Source of the DNA: Candidatus Nitrosopumilus sp.
Lineage (GTDB): Archaea > Thermoproteota > Nitrososphaeria > Nitrososphaerales > Nitrosopumilaceae
Length of the DNA: 5,503 bases
Assembly: GCA_016784625.1 (NCBI GenBank)
Contig: JADHUF010000074.1
Coordinates: 1 to 5,503, forward strand
Reading direction: 5' to 3'
Of this stretch, positions 1 through 4,396 are shown in pieces (position 1 is the stretch's first letter; every line of letters begins with the position of its first letter). The position numbers and the translations under genes were made by a program. The notes beneath the pieces are model-generated. The model ran no database searches. It was not told where the DNA came from and was given only the letters and a program-made list of their open reading frames with translations.

Positions 1-164
1 GTGCTATTCACCGAACATTTCAAAACTCTGTCAAAAGAGCAAGAAGTGCAAAGTCTCTAAACAAAGCATACAGTGTTCACAAAAAAGCACATGCACGCAT
101 ATTGAAAACACATCTTCGTGAAGAAGAAAGAATGATTAACAAAGCCAAGAAAAAATTAGGATAA
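1..164 (+). CDS. 3' end of an unidentified basic protein (partial)
   Basis: The frame is open from the window edge (first full codon at position 3) to a TAA at 162-164, giving the last 53 residues of a protein whose start lies outside. This tail is strongly basic: 10 Lys and 6 Arg against 3 acidic residues, which are adjacent (Glu40-42 of the fragment). It ends in a lysine-rich stretch and Leu-Gly. It has little hydrophobic core and would suit an extended or single-helix nucleic-acid-binding tail, but that is inference from composition. The other two forward frames are interrupted by stops, and T-rich termination sequence follows directly, which supports this frame. I do not recognise the family. 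Confidence 0.6.
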   Translation, partial: AIHRTFQNSVKRARSAKSLNKAYSVHKKAHARILKTHLREEERMINKAKKKLG

Positions 165-168
165 TCCT

Positions 169-192
169 ATTTTTTCAATTTTACTTTTTTTT
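169..192 (+). terminator. T-rich transcription terminator
   Basis: Three T runs (170-175, 179-182 and 185-192) begin six bases after the stop codon of the upstream partial gene. Archaeal RNA polymerase terminates at oligo-T tracts without needing a hairpin, and none is visible here. The role is inferred from composition and position. Confidence 0.5.
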
Positions 193-279
193 AAAACTTT
201 ATTTTAGAATTTAGGCATAAACTCCACCAAAATCAGTGCTCACATATGACAAAGACTAAGCATTTTGGTATACAAAAGC

Positions 280-295
280 ATAAAATCAATAAATT
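280..295 (+). promoter_or_regulatory. Candidate TATA region of the Hef-type helicase gene
   Basis: The 149-bp gap at 165-313 holds the terminator of the preceding gene, a loose inverted repeat (226-233 with 262-269) and this AT-rich stretch. ATAAAAT at 280-286 is centred 31 bp before the ATG, which would give a leader of about 4-5 nt. A second AATAAATT at 288-295 overlaps the region. No Shine-Dalgarno sequence precedes the ATG. Which element binds TBP cannot be decided by reading. Confidence 0.4.
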
Positions 296-313
296 CTGAT
301 TTTTCTTTATATT

Positions 314-1822
314 ATGACTGAATATCTTGAGAAAAAATATGTTCAAAAAAACTCTATAGAAAAAAGAGATTATCAAGTTAGTCTTGCAAAACAAGCAATA
401 GATGAGAATTGCATTGTAGTTTTACCCACTGGTCTTGGAAAGACTGCTATTGCATTACATGTAATTGCAGAATATTTGTCAAAAGGAACTGGCGGAATTT
501 TATTTCTAGCTCCAACTAAAGTTTTAGTAAATCAGCATTATGAATTTCTAAAAACAAATCTAACTATAGATGATATTTCATTAATTACTGGCGAAGATCT
601 TATTCAAAAACGAGGAAAACTTTGGAACAATAGTGTAGTTTGTGCTACTCCAGAAATTGCACGAAATGATCTTAATCGTGAAATTATATCTCCTGTACAA
701 TTCAGTCTTGTAATATTTGATGAAGTGCATAGAACTGCAGGTGATTATGCTTATTCAGGAATTGCACAAAGATTTGAGAATTCTTCTGCTAGACTTGTTG
801 GGATGACTGCAACTTTACCTAGTGAAAAAGATAAAGCAACTGAAATTCTAACAAAACTTAGAATTTCTAGTGTTGCAGAAAGAACTGAAGATAGTCCTGA
901 TGTCACACCATACATTCAAGAAACTAATACTGAGTGGATTAACGTTGAACTACCTCCAGAACTAAAAGCAATTCAAACATTATTGAAATTAGCACTAGAT
1001 GAAAGATATGGTGTATTAAGAAAAAATGGTATACGTCTAGCAGAGCAACAATCTCTTTCTGCTTTACTTCGAATCCGACAATTTGTGTTAAATCAGAATA
1101 GACGTTCTGCAAAACCGTTATTCACTGCAATTCGAATTCACTATGCACTAAATATTTTAGAAGCACATGGAATCACTCCTTTTTTGAAGTTCTGTGAGCG
1201 TGCACAGGCAAAAAAAGGTGTTGGAGTCAAAGAACTCTTTGAAGTTGATCCAAACTTTACAAGAGCAATACATCTTGCCAAAGAGGCGCAATCTAGAGGT
1301 ATTGAGCACTCTAAAATTCCAAAACTCAAAGAAATCATTGCGTCTGTTCCTGGAAAGGCTTTGATTTTTACGAGTTATCGAGATTCAGTTGACTTGATTT
1401 TCAATAAACTAACTGAGATGGGAATCTCTGCAGGAATTCTAATTGGTAAAGCAGGTGAAGCAGGACTAAAACAAAAAAAGCAGATAGAGACTGTACAGAA
1501 ATTTCGAGATGGCGCTTTTCAAGTACTAGTTGCAACACGTGTTGGTGAAGAAGGATTAGATATTGCTGAGGTTAATCAGGTTATTTTCTATGATAATGTT
1601 CCAAGTTCAATTCGATTTATTCAAAGAAGGGGGAGAACAGGAAGAAAAGATACAGGTAAACTTGTAGTATTGATTGCTAAAAATACCATTGATGAGACAT
1701 ATTATTGGATAGGAAAAAGAAAGATGACTTCAGCTAAATCAATGGGTGAAAAAATGACCAAAGTCTTGGAGAACAATCAAGAAATTGAATCTCAAAAAAC
1801 AGGACTAGATGCTTTTCTCTAA
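314..1822 (+). CDS. hef: Hef/FANCM-family ATP-dependent DNA helicase, without nuclease domain
   Basis: This 502-aa superfamily 2 helicase matches the helicase half of archaeal Hef, the relative of FANCM/Mph1 that remodels stalled replication forks and branched DNA. Visible motifs: R18-Y20-Q21 before motif I; Walker A PTGLGKT at 38-44; motif Ia APTKVLVNQ at 66-74; Walker B DEVH at 136-139 (Hef usually has DEAH or DECH); motif III TAT at 165-167; motif IV near 347-356; motif V GEEGLDIAE at 411-419; motif VI QRRGRTGR at 437-444. Residues about 200-340 form the Hef-type insertion between the two RecA folds. The ERCC4 nuclease and helix-hairpin-helix region of euryarchaeal Hef (about 760 aa) is absent; in Crenarchaeota and Thaumarchaeota that nuclease is a separate XPF protein. 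The last eight residues, KTGLDAFL, resemble a PCNA-binding PIP box. The start is fixed by an in-frame stop at 290-292. The stop overlaps the convergent gene by 4 bp. Confidence 0.9.
   Translation: MTEYLEKKYVQKNSIEKRDYQVSLAKQAIDENCIVVLPTGLGKTAIALHVIAEYLSKGTGGILFLAPTKVLVNQHYEFLKTNLTIDDISLITGEDLIQKRGKLWNNSVVCATPEIARNDLNREIISPVQFSLVIFDEVHRTAGDYAYSGIAQRFENSSARLVGMTATLPSEKDKATEILTKLRISSVAERTEDSPDVTPYIQETNTEWINVELPPELKAIQTLLKLALDERYGVLRKNGIRLAEQQSLSALLRIRQFVLNQNRRSAKPLFTAIRIHYALNILEAHGITPFLKFCERAQAKKGVGVKELFEVDPNFTRAIHLAKEAQSRGIEHSKIPKLKEIIASVPGKALIFTSYRDSVDLIFNKLTEMGISAGILIGKAGEAGLKQKKQIETVQKFRDGAFQVLVATRVGEEGLDIAEVNQVIFYDNVPSSIRFIQRRGRTGRKDTGKLVVLIAKNTIDETYYWIGKRKMTSAKSMGEKMTKVLENNQEIESQKTGLDAFL
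1794..1799 (-). terminator. Oligo-T stop signal for the small-gene run, inside the helicase gene
   Basis: A run of six A on the plus strand is six T on the minus strand, starting 20 bp past the TAG of the 90-aa gene. A second T6 follows at 1754-1749. The genes overlap tail to tail, so any terminator must lie inside the opposite gene. This is a weak, position-based call. Confidence 0.25.
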
Positions 1823-2091
1823 ATATTGTGTTGAATAGATATTTTATCAATAATATCTTGTTTTCTTTGAATCACTTTATTTTTCATTCCTGATTCTAAA
1901 TGATGAATGCTACTACTTTTTGCTACTAGTAAATTCTCAAGTCTAATGTCAAATTGATTTTGAAGAAATTCTTTTACTTCTTGTGTTTCTCCTAATCCTA
2001 AATTCTCAAATGATTCTTTTGCTAAATTAATAATGGATTTTTCTAGATATGATAAAATCTCATCTAATGTTTTTTCTGTTAGTACAGTCAA
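1819..2091 (-). CDS. Small helical protein of unknown function, TTG start
   Basis: A 90-aa, mostly helical, charged protein with no signal peptide, membrane segment or cysteine motif; I do not recognise it. It begins at TTG (2091-2089). An in-frame TAA lies immediately upstream (2094-2092) and no in-frame ATG occurs before Met69, so TTG is the only reasonable start. It follows the parvulin stop by 8 nt on the same strand, so it is probably translated from the parvulin mRNA. An AGGAT near the parvulin's end could serve as a weak ribosome-binding site. Its TAG overlaps the helicase TAA in a convergent tail-to-tail arrangement. Residues about 5-60 alternate hydrophobic and charged positions, as expected of a helical bundle or coiled coil. 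That it is a real gene is inferred from packing and protein-like composition, not from a known homologue. Confidence 0.65.
   Translation of the reverse strand: MTVLTEKTLDEILSYLEKSIINLAKESFENLGLGETQEVKEFLQNQFDIRLENLLVAKSSSIHHLESGMKNKVIQRKQDIIDKISIQHNI
1861..1884 (+). terminator. T-rich stop signal for the helicase gene
   Basis: After the helicase stop there is no free spacer. The first T-rich stretch on the plus strand is at 1861-1884, with T runs at 1861-1864 and 1880-1884, and it lies within the convergent small gene. No hairpin is evident. The role is inferred from position. Confidence 0.3.
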
Positions 2092-2099
2092 TTAAAAAA

Positions 2100-2378
2100 T
2101 TATCCTAATCTTTTGATAATGTGATACCCAAATTCTGTTTTAACCGGATCTGAGACTTCACCAATTTGTAGTTTGAATGCTGTTTCTTCAAATGGCTTTA
2201 CCATCATACCCTTTGTAAAATAGCCTAAACTCCCATCTCTTTTTCCACTACCCGTATCAATGGATAGTTCTTTTGCCAATTTTCCAAATTTTTCTCCTTT
2301 TTTGAGCCTCTCTACGATATCAAGTGACTCACTTTGTTTTGCAACCAGTATGTGTGAACACTTTATCTTTACAGGCAT
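2100..2378 (-). CDS. Single-domain parvulin peptidyl-prolyl cis/trans isomerase (archaeal PinA type)
   Basis: A complete 92-aa parvulin domain with nothing added, as in the structurally studied archaeal parvulins CsPinA (Cenarchaeum symbiosum) and NmPin (Nitrosopumilus maritimus). Parvulins catalyse rotation about Xaa-Pro peptide bonds. Family landmarks are all present: SHIL at 8-11 with active-site His9, Asp41 in the position of Pin1 Cys113, the GSLGYF turn at 49-54, substrate-pocket Met59 and Phe63, and the closing FGYHIIKRLG with His86. There is no WW domain and no signal peptide, so it is cytoplasmic. The first helix region (residues 24-37) is lysine-rich, resembling the basic patch reported to bind membranes in NmPin. 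The ATG at 2378-2376 sits right before the conserved first strand. The gene lies 42 nt after the 93-aa gene, with no T-rich terminator on this strand between them, so co-transcription is likely. A weak AATTAAG at 2411-2405 could also serve as its own TATA element. Confidence 0.95.
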   Translation of the reverse strand: MPVKIKCSHILVAKQSESLDIVERLKKGEKFGKLAKELSIDTGSGKRDGSLGYFTKGMMVKPFEETAFKLQIGEVSDPVKTEFGYHIIKRLG

Positions 2379-2420
2379 TACAGTTTAGGATTTTTGTGCT
2401 GTTTCTTAATTGTTTTTCTT

Positions 2421-2702
2421 TTATTGCTTGAATATTTCTGCTCGTATCTCTGGAATGTGTTTGTATATGATATCTCTAACTTTGGCTTGATCTTCTGCAG
2501 TTGGCATTTCTTTTTGTGCACTGAGAATTGCACCACTCATACCAAGTGCCATCCCCATAATAATCCCAAAAACAAATTCATGTGGATTATCCACTTTGAA
2601 TATCTCTTTGTTTTCTTTAATCTCTGTTAGATATGATGGAATTGTAGCCATTGCTCCGTTGATGGTTTGAGTAATTATCATCTCTAATTGCTCTTCACTC
2701 AT
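2421..2702 (-). CDS. Small protein of unknown function with a glycine zipper
   Basis: This 93-aa protein is not one I recognise. It starts MSEEQLEM. An amphipathic helical N-terminal part is followed by a hydrophobic stretch at about 43-60 in which Gly46, Gly50 and Gly54 are spaced every four residues (GxxxGxxxG), then a charged helical C-terminus. That pattern is typical of close helix-helix packing, either in a membrane or in a soluble oligomer. The segment has few charges but is short and ends in a polar region, so membrane insertion is uncertain. I chose ATG 2702 because a TATA-like TTTATTAA lies 26-27 bp upstream (2732-2725). A longer reading from GTG at 2774 would swallow that promoter and reach the start of the divergent gene. 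It heads the small-gene run leading to the parvulin. Confidence 0.75.
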   Translation of the reverse strand: MSEEQLEMIITQTINGAMATIPSYLTEIKENKEIFKVDNPHEFVFGIIMGMALGMSGAILSAQKEMPTAEDQAKVRDIIYKHIPEIRAEIFKQ

Positions 2703-2724
2703 GTGTTCCTTTCTGAGCAGATTC

Positions 2725-2732
2725 TTAATAAA
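2725..2732 (-). promoter_or_regulatory. TATA box of the glycine-zipper/parvulin gene run
   Basis: TTTATTAA on the minus strand is centred 26.5 bp before the ATG at 2702, the archaeal TATA-to-start distance, predicting a leaderless transcript. It lies in the 72-bp divergent region 2703-2774, back to back with the TATA element of the DUF2203 gene. Confidence 0.55.
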
Positions 2733-2745
2733 TTTGTGCCTAAGA

Positions 2746-2753
2746 TTTTTAAT
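2746..2753 (+). promoter_or_regulatory. TATA box of the DUF2203 gene
   Basis: TTTTTAAT is centred 25.5 bp before the ATG at 2775 and predicts a leaderless transcript. It supports that ATG over an upstream in-frame start at 2688, which would begin inside the divergent gene. Confidence 0.5.
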
Positions 2754-2774
2754 CAACAGACTCTGAGAAAACAC

Positions 2775-3176
2775 ATGTTCTCATATTTTACTGCAAATGA
2801 TGCAAATGCTATACTTCCTGATGTGATAAAAAAATTTGAGTTTTCCTTGGCTAAAAAAAATGAAGTATCAAAAATAGAACAACAATTACAACTTAGTGTC
2901 TCTACTACAAACTCTTTTGAAGAATATGCCAATCTAAAACAACAACTAAACTCTGCAATTACAAAATTCTATGAATCCGTTGAAATTCTAGAAAATACGG
3001 GTGTAATGGTCAAAAGTATTGAGCAAGGACTGCTTGATTTTCCTTCAAAACGATTTGATGAAGAAGTTTGGTTATGTTGGAAATATGGTGAGACTGAAAT
3101 AAAATTCTGGCATGAAAAAGATTCTGGTTTTATGGGTAGAAAGCCTATAGAAGTTAGTGATGAATCTTTAGTATGA
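2775..3176 (+). CDS. DUF2203 family protein
   Basis: This 133-aa protein carries the marks of the DUF2203 family, found in bacteria and archaea and without an established function. The N-terminus reads FTANDANAILPDV (5-17), the family's usual opening. A helical middle (about 18-73) follows, then the conserved C-terminal half: G76-V77-x-V79-K80 and GLLDFPSKR at 85-93, WLCWKYGE at 99-106, and FWHEKDSGFMGRKPI at 111-125. The invariant-looking His113, Glu114, Asp116, Arg122 and Trp112 suggest a binding or catalytic pocket, but that is inference. The ATG at 2775 gives exactly the family's start; a longer frame from 2688 would add 29 residues overlapping the divergent gene and its promoter. The stop abuts the stop of the convergent CxxC gene with no spacer. 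Confidence 0.85.
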   Translation: MFSYFTANDANAILPDVIKKFEFSLAKKNEVSKIEQQLQLSVSTTNSFEEYANLKQQLNSAITKFYESVEILENTGVMVKSIEQGLLDFPSKRFDEEVWLCWKYGETEIKFWHEKDSGFMGRKPIEVSDESLV

Positions 3177-3389
3177 TTATTTACTATAACTTACTCTTTT
3201 CTTGTCTCTGCAGATTCCACACAGATAGTTTTTCTTAAACTCCTCTAACTCTATTTTGAATTCTTTAGTTTGAGAGTATTTTTCTCCAGCTTTTATCCCT
3301 CCAGGCACTTTTTTCTTACAATTAGTACAATGAATTTCTAGATTGAATTTCACTTTTTTCTCATTTTCTGAATTTTTACCAATTATCAT
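3177..3389 (-). CDS. Small protein with two CxxC pairs, probable zinc-binding
   Basis: A 70-aa lysine-rich protein with CTNC (Cys21, Cys24) and CGIC (Cys57, Cys60) separated by 32 residues, which looks like a four-cysteine zinc-ribbon site. Between the pairs lies a charged, probably strand-and-helix segment including a Gly-Gly. No further domain is seen and the family is not recognised; binding to nucleic acid or protein is possible but unsupported. Two ATGs are available. The one at 3395 would give 72 aa (adding Met-Pro). I prefer 3389 because the TATA-like sequence at 3418-3413 is centred 26.5 bp upstream of it, which would leave the ATG at 3395 outside the transcript. The gene is divergent from the UbiA-family gene and convergent, stop to stop, with the DUF2203 gene. 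Confidence 0.75.
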   Translation of the reverse strand: MIIGKNSENEKKVKFNLEIHCTNCKKKVPGGIKAGEKYSQTKEFKIELEEFKKNYLCGICRDKKRVSYSK

Positions 3390-3412
3390 AGGCATGTTTT
3401 CTTTTATTTTGA

Positions 3413-3418
3413 TATAAA
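3413..3418 (-). promoter_or_regulatory. TATA box of the CxxC protein gene
   Basis: TTTATA on the minus strand is centred 26.5 bp before the ATG at 3389 and only 20.5 bp before the ATG at 3395. The spacing favours a leaderless message starting at 3389. It shares the divergent region with the UbiA-gene promoter. Confidence 0.55.
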
Positions 3419-3446
3419 CAATAGCCTAAAATCAAAACTCATGAAT

Positions 3447-3452
3447 ATTATA
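3447..3452 (+). promoter_or_regulatory. TATA box of the UbiA-family gene
   Basis: ATTATA is centred 26.5 bp before the ATG at 3476, which fits a leaderless start there rather than at the preceding in-frame TTG (3473). No Shine-Dalgarno sequence lies before the ATG. Confidence 0.5.
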
Positions 3453-3475
3453 CTGAGAAACTGGTACTTCTTTTG

Positions 3476-4366
3476 ATGCTCTCAGTTTGGCTTCGTGTGA
3501 TTCGTGTGAGATTTCTTCTTGCATCTGTAATTGCCGTCTCTGTTGGGTTGGCACTTAATTGGTGGCAAAACTTTTCAATAGATTTTTTTGATGCCATTTT
3601 GATATTTGCTGGAGTGATGGCACTTCATGCAAGTGTCGACTTGCTAAATGATTTTTGGGATTTTAAAAGAGGAATTGATACTAAAACTAAACGAACTAAG
3701 ATGAGTGGTGGAACTGGTGTCCTACCAGAAGGCTTACTCAAACCATCATCTGTGTATCGTACAGGTGTTGCATTTTTAGTAATTGGATCTGTAATTGGAG
3801 GATACTTTGTATTAACAGATGGTATTATTATTGGAATTATTTTGGGATTTGCAATTTTATCTATTTACTTTTACTCTACTAAAATTGTTGATTCTGGTTT
3901 AGGTGAATTTTTTGTTGCAGTAAAAGGATCTATGATTGTCATTGGTACTTTTTTTATTCAATCAGGGCAAATTACTATAGAATCCATTCTTAGTGGAATT
4001 ATAGTTGGAGTTTTATCCTCCCTAGTACTTTTCATTGTCTCTTTTCCTGATCATGATGCAGACAAGTCTCATGGCAGGAAAACTCTAGTAATTGCAGTAG
4101 GAAAAGAAAAAGCATCAAAACTATTTTGGATTTTTCCATTAATAATTTATTTTTCCATTATAATTGGTGTTTCTGCAAATCTATTTCCTTTAGTGTCTCT
4201 GATTACTTTTTTTAGTATGCCATTGATGATAAAATCTGGATTAGGATTAAAGAAAAATTATGATTCTATAGAAGAGTTGGTTCCCTCCATGTCCTCTACT
4301 TTGATGTTTAGTAGAATTACAGGGGTACTATTTGTTGTTAGTTTTCTAATTGCAACCGCACTCTAG
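3476..4366 (+). CDS. UbiA-superfamily membrane prenyltransferase, MenA-like
   Basis: A 296-aa integral membrane protein of the UbiA superfamily, which transfers a polyprenyl chain from its diphosphate to an aromatic or lipid acceptor. Both Mg-diphosphate-binding Asp motifs are present: N58-D59-x2-D62 followed by RGID (65-68), and D192-x3-D196 followed by HGRKTL (199-204). About nine hydrophobic segments can be placed, near 8-27, 39-57, 98-114, 116-134, 145-162, 170-190, 216-233, 235-252 and 277-296. The DFKRGIDT style of motif 1, a GLGEFFV segment (141-147) and the following GTFFIQSG (157-164) look more like MenA (dihydroxynaphthoate prenyltransferase) than like UbiA or the archaeal lipid enzyme DGGGP synthase. 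Nitrosopumilus membranes do contain menaquinones, but the acceptor here is not proven. The length is normal for the family. The aldo/keto reductase follows closely on the same strand. Confidence 0.88.
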   Translation: MLSVWLRVIRVRFLLASVIAVSVGLALNWWQNFSIDFFDAILIFAGVMALHASVDLLNDFWDFKRGIDTKTKRTKMSGGTGVLPEGLLKPSSVYRTGVAFLVIGSVIGGYFVLTDGIIIGIILGFAILSIYFYSTKIVDSGLGEFFVAVKGSMIVIGTFFIQSGQITIESILSGIIVGVLSSLVLFIVSFPDHDADKSHGRKTLVIAVGKEKASKLFWIFPLIIYFSIIIGVSANLFPLVSLITFFSMPLMIKSGLGLKKNYDSIEELVPSMSSTLMFSRITGVLFVVSFLIATAL

Positions 4367-4367
4367 A

Positions 4368-4387
4368 CATAAATTTAGCAATTTATG
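4368..4387. repeat. Perfect palindrome between the prenyltransferase and aldo/keto reductase genes
   Basis: CATAAATT (4368-4375) and AATTTATG (4380-4387) are exact inverted copies around a 4-nt centre, TAGC. The element starts one base after the prenyltransferase stop codon. It covers the candidate TATA sequence ATAAAT (4369-4374, centred 25.5 bp before the ATG at 4397) and the upstream ATG at 4385. It could be a repressor site over the promoter or a short RNA hairpin. The AT-rich background makes chance occurrence possible. Confidence 0.5.
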
Positions 4388-4396
4388 AGAATTTGT

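Noticed and set aside
226..269. Inverted repeat ACCAAAAT / ATTTTGGT upstream of the helicase gene
   Set aside because: Arms of 8 bp are separated by 28 bp, with a longer pairing only if a 4-nt bulge is allowed. In AT-rich DNA this is expected by chance, and it is not centred on the promoter.
1141..1338. Open minus-strand frame of 65 codons inside the helicase gene
   Set aside because: It lies wholly antisense to the Hef insertion domain, has a composition unlike its neighbours, and shows no promoter or motif.
314..1822. The SF2 helicase as part of a phage-defence system
   Set aside because: Its motifs and insertion match the housekeeping Hef/FANCM family, and no nuclease, methylase or other defence gene lies beside it.
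2394..2630. Open plus-strand frame of 78 codons with many Cys and Phe
   Set aside because: It is antisense to the glycine-zipper gene. Its Phe/Cys richness comes from reading an A-rich gene backwards.
3157..3163. GTGATGA resembling a C box of a C/D guide RNA
   Set aside because: It lies in the coding end of the DUF2203 gene, and no suitably spaced D box (CTGA) or second box pair was found.
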